Source: a virus
Reading direction: 5' to 3' (one strand)
Virus record (IMG/VR): IMGVR_UViG_3300025892_000118
Coordinates: 1 to 27,857 of that record
Length of the DNA stretch: 27,857 nt
Translations under genes and position numbers: made by a program
Shown here: positions 1-8,941 of the stretch, piece after piece
How the letters are laid out: each line of letters begins with the position of its first letter
Position numbering within the stretch: position 1 is the stretch's first letter
The notes under the pieces: generated by a model
The model's database searches: none
The model's input: only the letters and a program-made list of their open reading frames with translations
Told to the model about the DNA's origin: nothing

Positions 1-1518
1 GTAGGACTTTCTCAAGGCGACTTATGGTTTGATAGTCAAACAAATCAGTTAAGTGCTTGGAACGGATCTAACTTTGTATTGATTGGTCCACAAAGCGCAC
101 CAGGATTTGGTACATCACAGATTGTTACTGAAGTAGTAAAAGACAATAATAACACTTCACATGTTATATTACGTGCTGTTGTTGGCGGTATTACTACAGC
201 AGTGTTTAGTAACGATGATGATTATACACTAGATAGTTCAAATACACTCGCAGGATTTAGTGAAACCGGCCGTCAAATTAAAAAAGGTATTACATTAAAC
301 AGTGTAAATGGTACAACTGGTATTAGTGATAGTGCTGGCTTTAGATTCTTTGGTACAGCAAGTAACGCAGAGAAATTAGGCGGGCTTGATCAAACTAGAT
401 TTGTTAGAACAGACGGTTCAGAAGGATTTACAACTGCTCAGTCGTTTGCTGACTTAGGCTTTACTGTTGGTAATCCTGTTAAGGCATTAAAAATTTATAT
501 CAATAGTGATCAAAATCCAGCAATTGAAAATCAAGTTAATGGAAAGATTACTATTTCATCAAGTAATCCTACTCAACCTACAGATAAGTTGGATTTTTTA
601 ACATTTAGTAGACAGCAAGCATTTGTTACTGATTCAGATAGTTTAAATTCAATATATCCCGGAGCAACTGGGCTAGTAAATCTTGGATTAGAATCACGTA
701 AGTTTAAGAACATATGGTCAGAAAACTTAAAAGGTGAATTAGTTGGAGACGTTCACGGTAATGTTATAGGCGATGTTACAGGCGACTTATACGCACAAAC
801 AAGTCCTTCTACTACAACTAAAATATTTGATCAAGCAACACAACAATTTACAGCACAACAATTTACAGGACAATTTGTTGGTTCACTAAATGGACTGGCA
901 GCATCAGCAATTACGGCAAACAAATTAACAAATTTAGATCCTAGTGATGTACATGTTCCAGGTTTTAGTACAGTACCAACTCGTTCAGCAACTGGTACAA
1001 TTAGTGCTATATTATTTGACGGTAAGTCAACAGATACTCAAAGGATAGATGGTAAGGTATTAGATGTTAATAAAAATCCTAACACTGTTGTACTGCGTAG
1101 TATTGGCGGCGATGTTGATGCTAGATTTTTTAACGGAGTTGCTTCAGCGGCCAAGTACGCCGATTTAGCAGAAAAATATACAACTGATAAAACGTATCCA
1201 ATTGGCACAGTAATGATGATAGGTACAGAAAGTCATGAAGCACAAGCATGTACTGATGTAGGGTTTCCGATAGGTGTTATATCAGCAGAACCAGCATACT
1301 TAATGAACAGCGAAATAGATGGCCAAGCAATTGGCTTAAAAGGACGGGTTCCAGTGCGTGTTGTAGGTCCAATTACAAAAGGACAACCAGTTTATGTTTC
1401 AAGCCAAGGAACAGCAAAATGGACTTCTGTGTTGTTACATTATCAAATGGTTGGGATTGCTCTTGAAAGCAGTTCTAATCCAGAAGAAAAATTAATTGAG
1501 TGTGTACTTAAAGTATAA
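1..1518 (+). CDS. Virion structural / tail-fibre-like protein, 5' partial
   Basis: The reading frame is open from base 1, so the gene begins upstream of the window; the first internal ATG at 79 is not the true start. The visible part opens with GDLWFDSQTNQLSAWNGS, a pattern common in structural proteins of marine T4-like phages. Around residues 240-260 there are Gly-Asp-Val repeats (GDVHGNVIGDVTGDL) of the type seen in fibre shafts. The C-terminal ~130 residues (from YADLAEKYTTDKTYPIG to the end) form a compact domain that I recall at the end of many marine phage structural proteins. I infer a virion surface or fibre protein. The exact T4 counterpart cannot be named. Confidence 0.75.
   Translation, partial: VGLSQGDLWFDSQTNQLSAWNGSNFVLIGPQSAPGFGTSQIVTEVVKDNNNTSHVILRAVVGGITTAVFSNDDDYTLDSSNTLAGFSETGRQIKKGITLNSVNGTTGISDSAGFRFFGTASNAEKLGGLDQTRFVRTDGSEGFTTAQSFADLGFTVGNPVKALKIYINSDQNPAIENQVNGKITISSSNPTQPTDKLDFLTFSRQQAFVTDSDSLNSIYPGATGLVNLGLESRKFKNIWSENLKGELVGDVHGNVIGDVTGDLYAQTSPSTTTKIFDQATQQFTAQQFTGQFVGSLNGLAASAITANKLTNLDPSDVHVPGFSTVPTRSATGTISAILFDGKSTDTQRIDGKVLDVNKNPNTVVLRSIGGDVDARFFNGVASAAKYADLAEKYTTDKTYPIGTVMMIGTESHEAQACTDVGFPIGVISAEPAYLMNSEIDGQAIGLKGRVPVRVVGPITKGQPVYVSSQGTAKWTSVLLHYQMVGIALESSSNPEEKLIECVLKV
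841..870 (+). repeat. 15-bp tandem repeat, two copies, in the fibre-like gene
   Basis: Two adjacent 15-bp units (caacaatttacagca, then caacaatttacagga) encode QQFTA-QQFTG, and a degenerate third copy (QFVG) follows. The repeat stays in frame and lies just after the GD-rich repeat section, so it probably arose by slippage in a repetitive shaft region. Confidence 0.6.
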
Positions 1519-1521
1519 ATA
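1514..1521 (+). promoter_or_regulatory. T4-type late promoter box (TATAAATA)
   Basis: This is an exact match to the T4 late consensus TATAAATA. It overlaps the stop codon of the upstream structural gene and lies 25 bp before the ATG at 1546. Transcription would start around 1527-1531, just upstream of the GAGGAA ribosome-binding site at 1534-1539. In T4 such boxes are read by RNA polymerase carrying gp55 and gp33 and activated by the gp45 clamp, and a gp45 homologue is encoded in this window. Confidence 0.6.
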
Positions 1522-1545
1522 TACGCATATAACGAGGAATAATTA

Positions 1546-2820
1546 ATGACACAAGCAAATGCAGGCGATCCAATTCTATATTCAGATTGGGACGCAATAC
1601 AGTCAGTCATTTATGAGCAGTTAGGGCCGCTTCAAGAAGTTGCCGGGTCTCCGGGTGTATTTGTTGAAGGCAAAGGCTACGGATTAGCTCAGAGCCAACT
1701 AAACAGCAGAGCCTATCCATTCACAAGATCAATTATATCAATAAGTTCTGAAGTACAACCAGTTGTGCAATTTGATTCAGATCATCATTTAGTACCTGGT
1801 GAAGTTATCTTCTTTCAAAATTTTAATAACTCATGGGGCGGCGAGCCTATTTCAACTAACTTTGCCACAGTACAAGCAGTTAATAATAGTACAGAAGTTC
1901 TTATAGATTTTTCTACATTTGGATTCACACCATGGGGATTAGGCGACACTGCCGAAGCGGTTCAGTACTACATTAGCGCAAATCAGTTTGCTAACTTAAG
2001 AGCAGATTTAGTACTGGCAGTAACACATATTTGTGGAGGAGTACCAGGACCTGGAAGGTTTTTTCCAGACGGAACCGGAACAGAAATCGCAACACCGCTG
2101 AGAGGAGATATTATCTATAATAGTGTTTATCTACCTTATTATACTATTTCAACAAAAGCTAATCAGTTCAAATATGTTTGTAATTTGGATACCCAAACCT
2201 CTACAGCACTGCCAAATACCTACCCTCCTTCGGCTAATAATACAAATTCGTGGAACGGACTTACAGAATATCAAATGAGGCTTACATGGCCTGGCACAGG
2301 CACCAATGCCGCCTTTGATTTTATGCAATTTTTTAATACAGGCGGCCTTGTTAAAGTTGATATGGAAAATATCGATGCTTCAAACACTCAAAGTGGTAGT
2401 GGTGGTAACAATCAGGCACTTAACAATGCGTGGGCTGACCTAATGAATTCAGTGTTTCCAGTTCATATTGGAGCATATGGCAAGAATGCCATGGGTCTTT
2501 CCGGAGACTCTCGAACAATTTCTAATTTTGGCGTATTTGACTTAGGCCAAAGTATGCAAACAATTTTGGAACAATTTCAAACCGGCGGCTATTCTGATTA
2601 TAGTGATCACTATATTAGTATCCAAGCTAGACAATCAACCTTCCAACGTGCCATAGAAATTTTAGTTCAGTTAAGAGATACGTCAGCTAGTAATTCTTTT
2701 GCTTCTAGAGTTGACATTGATAGAAAACTCGTAATTTCATTTGTACATTCAGTTGGCGCAATCCCACTTGCCATTAACCCATCACAAATTGCTGTAACTA
2801 GGATTGCTGGCTGGACCTAA
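1546..2820 (+). CDS. Putative virion structural protein (424 aa)
   Basis: The start is supported by GAGGAA at 1534-1539, seven bases before the ATG. The protein has no transmembrane segment and is rich in Asn, Gly, Ser, Thr and Phe. Two stretches (DPILYSDWDAIQSVIYEQLG near the N-terminus and YISANQFANLRADLVLAVTHI near residue 145) resemble the 'add subunit / insertion' style repeats I recall from structural proteins of marine myoviruses. A later MRLTWPG...FNTGGL stretch is also typical of that group. Its position between a fibre-like gene and the decoration cluster, behind a late promoter box, supports a late virion role. The specific function is unknown. Confidence 0.65.
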   Translation: MTQANAGDPILYSDWDAIQSVIYEQLGPLQEVAGSPGVFVEGKGYGLAQSQLNSRAYPFTRSIISISSEVQPVVQFDSDHHLVPGEVIFFQNFNNSWGGEPISTNFATVQAVNNSTEVLIDFSTFGFTPWGLGDTAEAVQYYISANQFANLRADLVLAVTHICGGVPGPGRFFPDGTGTEIATPLRGDIIYNSVYLPYYTISTKANQFKYVCNLDTQTSTALPNTYPPSANNTNSWNGLTEYQMRLTWPGTGTNAAFDFMQFFNTGGLVKVDMENIDASNTQSGSGGNNQALNNAWADLMNSVFPVHIGAYGKNAMGLSGDSRTISNFGVFDLGQSMQTILEQFQTGGYSDYSDHYISIQARQSTFQRAIEILVQLRDTSASNSFASRVDIDRKLVISFVHSVGAIPLAINPSQIAVTRIAGWT

Positions 2821-2878
2821 GCCAATAATCATAATAGTAGCATATTTCTAGCATAAGTAATTGTATGCGAGGACTATT

Positions 2879-3241
2879 ATGAATAAAGAATCTATACAGC
2901 AAATTATTGATGTTTCAGATAAGCTTCAATTATTAAATAAACAAAAACTTAGAGCAATCGAACGATTTGAATCTAATACTACATTAGGTTACAATGGCGG
3001 TCTTTTCAGTGTGTCTACTCATCTTTTAACCTATGTGAATTACTTATTACATTGTAAAAGAACACACAATATTGTAGTGTTAGATACTAACAATTTACCA
3101 ATTTTAATAGAAGACGTTACAGATTTTAACAAGCGCATACAAGACGCTTATTACACAGCCCTTGACATTTATCATAATGATATTTCAGAACTTAATCGAC
3201 TTCAAACAGATGCCGCCAGATTTATTAATTTGGAGTCTTAA
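2879..3241 (+). CDS. Small helical protein of unknown function (120 aa)
   Basis: I chose the ATG at 2879 because GAGG lies about eight bases upstream; an in-frame TTG at 2861 would add six residues but has no good ribosome-binding site. The predicted protein is mainly alpha-helical (IQQIIDVSDKLQLLNKQKL..., FNKRIQDAYYTALDIYHND) with a short central part carrying two His and one Cys. No signal peptide or membrane segment is visible. The stop codon TAA overlaps the next ATG by one base, so translation is coupled to the glycosyltransferase-like gene that follows. Similar small helical proteins occur beside tail genes in marine T4-like phages, but I cannot assign a function. Confidence 0.65.
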   Translation: MNKESIQQIIDVSDKLQLLNKQKLRAIERFESNTTLGYNGGLFSVSTHLLTYVNYLLHCKRTHNIVVLDTNNLPILIEDVTDFNKRIQDAYYTALDIYHNDISELNRLQTDAARFINLES

Positions 3242-3999
3242 TGTCACAGGGATTCTTACTTTTTGCTCACAATAACGGAGAGGTTGATTATCTTAAACTA
3301 GCACAAATATGTGCTAAAAGAATTAGGAAATATTACGACAATGTGCTAATAGCACTAGTAACTGATGAGATGTTTGAATCGGATAATTTTGATTATGTTA
3401 TTAGTACTGATATAGATAAAGACAACAAAAGAACGTTAAACAATAAAGTACAATACTTCCATAACACTTCGAGGCTTGATGCGTTTAGGTTATCGCCGTT
3501 TGATGAAACTATTGTTATTGACGTAGACTATATTGTAAACAGCAATTTACTAGGAAACTACTTTGGAAGTCGAGAAAGTTTTTTAATGGGTACTGTTAAT
3601 AATTTTTATGATGACCGAGAGCCTGTATTGCGTGGCATGACAATGAAATGGGCAACTACATTATATTTCAAAAAAGATAATATCGCAAAAGCTATTTTTA
3701 ATCAGGCAATGTTAGTTAAAGAAAATTATAGTTTTTATAAAAACATTTACTACTTTACAGCACAAAATTTTAGAAATGATTATGCATTCACAATAGCAGA
3801 ACATATCGTAAAAGGAATGTCATCATCTGTTAGTATGCCTAAGATAAATTTTTTAGCAAGTATACAAGACGAGATACTAGAAGTAAAAGGTGACAGATTT
3901 GTATGTTTGATTGATAATCTTCCTTGTGTTTTTACAGGCACTGATTTACATTTTTTTAATAAGCAAACTATCTTTGATTTTGAAAAGGATCTAATATGA
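3241..3999 (+). CDS. Glycosyltransferase-like protein, pair A copy 1 (252 aa)
   Basis: The N-terminus GFLLFAHNN followed by helix-strand alternation and the central IVIDVDYIV (near residue 98) match a GT-A nucleotide-sugar transferase, with DVD as the likely metal and nucleotide-sugar binding DxD. The protein is paralogous to the next gene: both start with G(F/Y)LL and have SPF/SPY-x-ETIVIDVDY / HTVCLDVDM at matching positions. It overlaps both neighbours by 1-4 bp, so it is part of one coupled unit. The likely role is sugar transfer onto a virion or host surface glycan; the acceptor and donor are unknown. Confidence 0.65.
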   Translation: MSQGFLLFAHNNGEVDYLKLAQICAKRIRKYYDNVLIALVTDEMFESDNFDYVISTDIDKDNKRTLNNKVQYFHNTSRLDAFRLSPFDETIVIDVDYIVNSNLLGNYFGSRESFLMGTVNNFYDDREPVLRGMTMKWATTLYFKKDNIAKAIFNQAMLVKENYSFYKNIYYFTAQNFRNDYAFTIAEHIVKGMSSSVSMPKINFLASIQDEILEVKGDRFVCLIDNLPCVFTGTDLHFFNKQTIFDFEKDLI

Positions 4000-4844
4000 T
4001 AAATTTTGGTTATTTGTTAATTGTAAACAACGATAAAACAGGCGAGTACCATAATATGGCTTCTATACTTGCTAACAGTATTATTCGAACACAACCTAAA
4101 GGTTACGATTCAGTATGTTTAATTACAGATGATAAAACTAGGGTTAATTCAGATATTGCTTATCAGAGAGTAGTATATACTGATGATACAATCAAAGGAT
4201 GGGATCAAAGAAACTATATGCTAAAATATTCTCCTTACTTACATACAGTGTGTTTGGATGTAGATATGTTTTTTACAAGAGATATTAGCCATTGGATTGA
4301 TTACTTTATAAACAAATCATCAGGATTAGTTATCACTGATAAGGTTTTAAAGTTTAACAATCAACCAATTACTAGTGTTGAATGTCGTCCGGGTTACAAA
4401 GAAAATAATATTCCAATTCTATACAGTGGGTTTACATACTTTAACAAGTCCAAAGGAATTACACAGAAGTTTTTTAAATTAGTTGATTATATTACACAAA
4501 ATAAAGATACGTTTAAAAACTTATACATGAGTAACAATAGTCCTAAAGTAGTAGGTACTGATGAAGTTTTTAGTATAGCGGCACATATATTAGGTATTGA
4601 AGATAAGGTAAAAACTACAACATCATTTCCAAAATTTGTACATTTAAAATCAGAGTTACAGGATGAAATAGGTGTTGAATCAATTGATTTAGATTTAGGT
4701 TATTACTTAGATGATAACGCAAATATAACAGTTGGTAATTTCCTTCAAACTGAAATTATACACTATTCTGAAAAGCAGTTTCCTGGATACCAAATACATA
4801 AACTTTACAAAAGACTTTTTTTATCAGGATTTAAAAATGTATAG
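3996..4844 (+). CDS. Glycosyltransferase-like protein, pair A copy 2 (282 aa)
   Basis: This is a GT-A-like protein paralogous to the preceding gene. It shares the N-terminal GYLLIVNN strand, the VCLITDD strand end, and CLDVDMFF (near residue 88), which supplies a DxD motif. A second conserved part, YSGFTYFNKS, aligns with the WATTLYFKKD part of copy 1. Its ATG overlaps the stop of copy 1 by four bases (ATGA), showing translational coupling. It is about 30 residues longer, mainly at the C-terminus. Family and chemistry are inferred from motif and order only. Confidence 0.65.
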   Translation: MINFGYLLIVNNDKTGEYHNMASILANSIIRTQPKGYDSVCLITDDKTRVNSDIAYQRVVYTDDTIKGWDQRNYMLKYSPYLHTVCLDVDMFFTRDISHWIDYFINKSSGLVITDKVLKFNNQPITSVECRPGYKENNIPILYSGFTYFNKSKGITQKFFKLVDYITQNKDTFKNLYMSNNSPKVVGTDEVFSIAAHILGIEDKVKTTTSFPKFVHLKSELQDEIGVESIDLDLGYYLDDNANITVGNFLQTEIIHYSEKQFPGYQIHKLYKRLFLSGFKNV

Positions 4845-5364
4845 AATTGGCTTTGACGATGCTGGAAACATAGTTTCATATACTGGTAACAAAGGTTATA
4901 TTCTCCCCGGATGTAATTCAGCAGAAGTACCTGAGGAATATACCTACCTTTTTAATTTAGTTAACCAAGGCAAGTTACGTCTCTCAGAAATTAAAGTTGA
5001 TATAGAAAGTAAGAAATTAAAGTTAATTAATTTACTAGATACTCAAAAAAACATAGATGTTACACTAGGAAAATTTATAGAAATTTACTTTAACAAAGAA
5101 GAATGTGATCTCAATATTACATTTAAAACAATTGATAGTAAGCCTCACATAGTAGTTGAATCAACATATAATGAAGATCGAGAGTTTAAAATTTATTTAA
5201 CAAGAAAAATGAATATAAATTATCTATATCAAACTATTTGTTGTGAAACTAACAAAGCAACCACAGTTGAAATTGATCAACTAGATTATAGAGATATTTT
5301 TAGTAATAATTTTAGTTTGTATTATCAAAAGCAATTTAACACAGCAGGATACCGCATAGTATGA
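4837..5364 (+). CDS. Unknown beta-rich protein in the decoration cluster (175 aa)
   Basis: The frame stays open upstream to an ATG at 4732, but that would overlap the preceding gene by over 110 bp. The ATG at 4837 has AGGA seven bases upstream and only an 8-bp overlap, so I use it. The protein begins MYRIGFDDAGNIVSYTG and alternates short hydrophobic strands with polar turns, suggesting a beta-sandwich. There are four Cys (one near the N-terminus, one mid-protein, an adjacent pair near residue 135) but no clear metal motif. It lies between the two glycosyltransferase-like pairs, so a carbohydrate-related or acceptor role is possible but unproven. Confidence 0.55.
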   Translation: MYRIGFDDAGNIVSYTGNKGYILPGCNSAEVPEEYTYLFNLVNQGKLRLSEIKVDIESKKLKLINLLDTQKNIDVTLGKFIEIYFNKEECDLNITFKTIDSKPHIVVESTYNEDREFKIYLTRKMNINYLYQTICCETNKATTVEIDQLDYRDIFSNNFSLYYQKQFNTAGYRIV

Positions 5365-6266
5365 AAACAAAAGATTTAGATATTATTTTTATCAGTTACG
5401 ATGAACCTAATGCTGAAGAAAATTGGGCAAAACTAAAAGCAGTAGTTCCGTGGGCAAAGCGTGTACATGGTGTAGAAGGTAGTGATAACGCACACAAAGA
5501 AGCGGCAACTCTTAGTGAAACAGATTGGTTTGTAGGTGTTGATGGCGATAATATTATTGATCCAAAGTTTTTAGATATTGTAATTGAAGATATACAAGGA
5601 ATAAACTGTTATAGTTGGTGCGGAACAAACGTAATTAACGGACTAATATACGGCAATGGCGGTTTGAAAATATGGAATAAACAGTTTGTTCTCGGTATGA
5701 AAACGCATGAACAATCAAACTCTGATAGAGCGCAAATAGACTTCTGTTGGGAAAGAGGGTATCAAAATTTTCCACAGTCATTTAGCACAACAGTTATAAA
5801 CAAAACTCCACACCAAGCATGGAGAGCAGGGTTTCGTGAAGGAGTTAAGATGCTAACTGTACGAGGAGTATTGCCTCCTATTCAAAATCTTAAAAAAGAA
5901 GTACCTTGGCAAAATTTACATAGATTAAGGATTTGGTGCTCTGTTGGAAGTCATATTGAAAATGGAAATTATGCGATACTAGGAGCAAGGATGGGAGCTT
6001 GTAAAGCATATAGCGAATGGGATTATATTAATGTACGTGACTTTTCAATACTTGATGATCTATTCAAACAAGTAAAAGATTTGCCTGAACATGATATTAT
6101 TGAAAAAATTAAACAGCACGGTAAAGAAATGCGTCAAGCACTAGGTTTAAATTGGGCATATTTTGATCATGAACAAAGTTTACACATGATAGAGTTATAC
6201 AACGAAGCATTATTATTAGGCAATACTTACTTCAATAAGGATAAGATATGGACAAATGGTTCTTAA
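5361..6266 (+). CDS. Glycosyltransferase-like protein, pair B copy 1 (301 aa)
   Basis: It begins with IIFISYDEPNAEENW, then GVEGSDNAHKEAA and FVGVDGDNII; the DGD near residue 80 fits the DxD position of a GT-A fold. Downstream are GLIYGNGGLKIW and HQAWRAGFREGVKM, both repeated in the next gene (LVYGHGGVKVF, FHTWRTAFRECVKL). I recall this family from marine T4-like phage genomes beside tail genes. It overlaps the preceding gene by four bases. A role in sugar transfer is a reasonable inference, but no catalytic evidence beyond motif position is visible. Confidence 0.6.
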   Translation: MKTKDLDIIFISYDEPNAEENWAKLKAVVPWAKRVHGVEGSDNAHKEAATLSETDWFVGVDGDNIIDPKFLDIVIEDIQGINCYSWCGTNVINGLIYGNGGLKIWNKQFVLGMKTHEQSNSDRAQIDFCWERGYQNFPQSFSTTVINKTPHQAWRAGFREGVKMLTVRGVLPPIQNLKKEVPWQNLHRLRIWCSVGSHIENGNYAILGARMGACKAYSEWDYINVRDFSILDDLFKQVKDLPEHDIIEKIKQHGKEMRQALGLNWAYFDHEQSLHMIELYNEALLLGNTYFNKDKIWTNGS

Positions 6267-6904
6267 TATACGATGATCCTTATGCTAAAGTAAACTATGC
6301 TAAAGCAAAGGAAAAACTTGTAACACTTAAAAAACTAGTAACAGGTAAAGGTATACACAGAAGTCATAGAATGTGTGCTGATCAAAGTCTTACAGATAGA
6401 TTTATTGTGTTAGATGCTGACTGCGAATTGCTAGATAGTTTTTCTTATACAAAGTTGTTAACCAGTTTAACTAACGAAAAGAAAGTATTTGTTTTTAGAT
6501 CAATCAATCCAGTTAACAATCTAGTATATGGCCACGGCGGAGTCAAAGTGTTTGATAGAAGATTGTTTGATAATAATATTGCTGTTGATATGACTACAGC
6601 ATTTGATATTACAACTGTGGATTACATAACAAATATACATAGGTTTAACAGCACTGCATTTCATACTTGGAGAACAGCATTTAGAGAGTGTGTAAAATTA
6701 TCAAGCGGTGTTATAAAATTAAGAAATACACAAGATGACGAATATAGATTAACTACTTGGTGCGAAAAATTTAACAATGTTGAGTACGCAGATTATGCCA
6801 AACTAGGAGCACTAGCCGGAAGAGAATACGGTCATAGTTCTAAAGATCTAAATAACATTAACGACTTTAAATGGCTTAGAAATAAGTTTGAGGAAATTAA
6901 ATAA
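6248..6904 (+). CDS. Glycosyltransferase-like protein, pair B copy 2 (218 aa)
   Basis: This shorter paralogue of the preceding gene starts WFLIYDDPYAKVNYAKAKEK and keeps the candidate DxD (VLDADCEL, near residue 57), the YGHGGVKVF stretch, the HTWRTAFRECVKL stretch and a YRLTTWCE...LGALAGREYG tail matching the copy-1 C-terminal region. It lacks about 80 residues, mostly at the C-terminal end. The reading frame overlaps copy 1 by 19 bp and its stop codon shares a base with the next ATG. It may be a truncated, diverged or partner subunit of copy 1. Confidence 0.6.
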   Translation: MDKWFLIYDDPYAKVNYAKAKEKLVTLKKLVTGKGIHRSHRMCADQSLTDRFIVLDADCELLDSFSYTKLLTSLTNEKKVFVFRSINPVNNLVYGHGGVKVFDRRLFDNNIAVDMTTAFDITTVDYITNIHRFNSTAFHTWRTAFRECVKLSSGVIKLRNTQDDEYRLTTWCEKFNNVEYADYAKLGALAGREYGHSSKDLNNINDFKWLRNKFEEIK

Positions 6905-8319
6905 TGTTTTGGAAACCATCTCCTAACAAAAAATATAAAAAGATTGCCACTAAAATTGGTAAAGGCTTTTGTACAGCAAAATGGAATCATGTAAGTATAC
7001 ACTTACACACAGGTGACAATCATAGTTGTTACCATCCTGGTATGCAAAAAGTTAGTTTAGAAGAACTAAAGGAAAACCCAAGCGCATTACACAACAGTGA
7101 ATATAAAAAGAAACAACGTCAAATGATGTTAAATGATGAACGTCCTCCTGAGTGTAGTTATTGTTGGGCTTTAGAAGATTCTGGTTCATTAAGCGATAGG
7201 CATTTTCGTAGTGCTGAGTTTGAAGAGATGGAAAAAGGTACTATTGATAAAATTAAATCAATGCCCTGGGATGCCAATGTAGCACCTAAATACTTAGAAG
7301 TTAGTTTTGGTAATGAATGTCAAATGAAGTGTGCTTATTGTACTCCTAGTATCAGTAGTGCTTGGGAAAATGAATTTAATAAGTTTGGCGACTATCCGTT
7401 ACAACAACGTGAGAATCGCAGACAATATCATGCTAATAATAAAAACAGAGAAAATTGGATTTTTAAAGAAAAGAATAATCCTTACATTGACGCATTTTGG
7501 AAATGGTTTCCTGAAGTATATCCTCAATTACATACTTTTAGAATTACAGGCGGCGAACCGTTATTAAGTAGTAATGTCTTTAAAGTAATGGAGTATATTA
7601 GAAATAATCCTAATCCAAACTTAGAATTCAGTGTTAACACTAATATGTGTGTTCCACAACGTAATCTTAACAAGTTTATTGATAAAGTTACTGTGTTAAC
7701 ACAGCAGAAAAAGATTGACCGATTTCAGTTGTTTACTAGCATTGATACTTGGGGAGATCAAGCTGAATATATACGAGGCGGAATGGATATTGATCTTTGG
7801 GAACGTAACGTTGAAACGTTTATGAATGCTGTACCACAAGCACAATGCGGGCTTATGATCACCGTTAATTTCATGTCTGTGCACCGTTTTAAGGGTCTAC
7901 TAGCGCGGATACTGGAGTGGAAGCACAAATATAACACCTTAACACACAAACGCTTTACAATAGACACTCCGTACTTATTAGAGCCAAAACATCTTAGTTT
8001 ACAGATACTTGATGATGCTACTTTGGATAAAATGTATGACTGTTTAGAGTTTATGAAAAGCAATCATTCAAATTTTAACCTATCCAAATTTAACGATACT
8101 GACATTACAAAATGGGAACGTGTAATTAAATGGGTAGAATCTAACCGTTTTACAGACCTTGAATTAATCAATCATAGAGCTGACTTTAGTAAGTTTGTAG
8201 ATGAATATGATAAAAGACGAGGAACGAACTTTTTAGAAACGTTCCCCGAATTAGAAGATTTTTATAACGAGTGTGTTAGTTATTCAAGTCCTGTGCCAAC
8301 GGAAAGATTTCGGAAATAA
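6904..8319 (+). CDS. Twitch-domain radical SAM protein (471 aa)
   Basis: The radical SAM cluster motif C139-X3-C143-X2-C146 (NECQMKCAYC) is intact, and GGE at 216-218 is the usual SAM-binding motif. Unusually, the extra cysteines are N-terminal to the core: C23, C42, C84 and C87 (PPECSYCW), which fits an N-terminal twitch domain holding an auxiliary iron-sulfur cluster. This matches a family annotated as twitch domain-containing radical SAM proteins in marine phages and bacteria. Substrate is unknown. Because it closes a glycosyltransferase-like operon, sugar or protein side-chain modification is plausible. Its last 44 bp overlap the convergent thyX gene. Confidence 0.8.
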   Translation: MFWKPSPNKKYKKIATKIGKGFCTAKWNHVSIHLHTGDNHSCYHPGMQKVSLEELKENPSALHNSEYKKKQRQMMLNDERPPECSYCWALEDSGSLSDRHFRSAEFEEMEKGTIDKIKSMPWDANVAPKYLEVSFGNECQMKCAYCTPSISSAWENEFNKFGDYPLQQRENRRQYHANNKNRENWIFKEKNNPYIDAFWKWFPEVYPQLHTFRITGGEPLLSSNVFKVMEYIRNNPNPNLEFSVNTNMCVPQRNLNKFIDKVTVLTQQKKIDRFQLFTSIDTWGDQAEYIRGGMDIDLWERNVETFMNAVPQAQCGLMITVNFMSVHRFKGLLARILEWKHKYNTLTHKRFTIDTPYLLEPKHLSLQILDDATLDKMYDCLEFMKSNHSNFNLSKFNDTDITKWERVIKWVESNRFTDLELINHRADFSKFVDEYDKRRGTNFLETFPELEDFYNECVSYSSPVPTERFRK

Positions 8320-8941
8320 CCTTAGCGCAAGCATGAGCAATGTCCATATGCTCTTTTTGTGTACCGTTAGCACCACGAAGTTCAATATAATGTATCCAAC
8401 TACGCAATGTGCCGTTCATGTACAGTCTTGTCTTAGTAATACCTTCCGGTAGTACTTTACGGGCTTGTTCTTTAGCAATGCCCTTTTTTATTGCCCAATC
8501 ATACTCTTTTTTAGCTAATACAGCAATTCTCATCTGAGCATGTAACCAATCTAATTGTAGTTTTTTGTCGTCTACATCAATTGAATTTTGTCTATTCTTT
8601 TCATCTTGTAAACGTGCTTCACTATATTCAAACATATCGCCTTGTTCGTCTGGGTTAGCATAACGTTGACTAAACTCCTGAAAAGCAAAACTTCTATGTC
8701 TTACAATTTGATGAGCAATATCGCGAGTGGTATTAATTTCTAAACATGCGCTTACCATTTCTAATGGTGACCAGTGAGCATGTTTGATCAAGTACTTAAT
8801 TAGTTTTTCACTAGTTTCGCTATTCATTTGATTAGCTGGATTACTTACTCTAGCACAGTAGGCAATTAGTTCTTGACAATCGTCTAGCCCTAGTTCGTCT
8901 GGTGCTTTACTATAAGAAATTAGTTTGACCTGTGTCATCAT
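8276..8941 (-). CDS. thyX: Flavin-dependent thymidylate synthase ThyX
   Basis: ThyX makes dTMP from dUMP using FAD, NAD(P)H and methylenetetrahydrofolate. The signature RHR-X7-S is present at residues 81-91 (RHRSFAFQEFS), followed by QRY. HAHWSPLEM (54-62) is the usual upstream conserved segment, and IHYIELRGANGTQKEH near the C-terminus fits the second substrate-binding segment. At 221 residues it is normal for phage ThyX. Two adjacent ATGs (8941, 8938) are possible; AAGGA lies just upstream of the first. It is the last gene of the leftward block and its end overlaps the radical SAM gene on the other strand. Confidence 0.93.
   Translation of the reverse strand: MMTQVKLISYSKAPDELGLDDCQELIAYCARVSNPANQMNSETSEKLIKYLIKHAHWSPLEMVSACLEINTTRDIAHQIVRHRSFAFQEFSQRYANPDEQGDMFEYSEARLQDEKNRQNSIDVDDKKLQLDWLHAQMRIAVLAKKEYDWAIKKGIAKEQARKVLPEGITKTRLYMNGTLRSWIHYIELRGANGTQKEHMDIAHACAKVISEIFPLAQDLNN

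Noticed and set aside
7758-8063. Open frame of about 100 codons antisense to the radical SAM gene
   Set aside because: It lies wholly inside the conserved coding region of the other strand, has no ribosome-binding site and has an unlikely composition.
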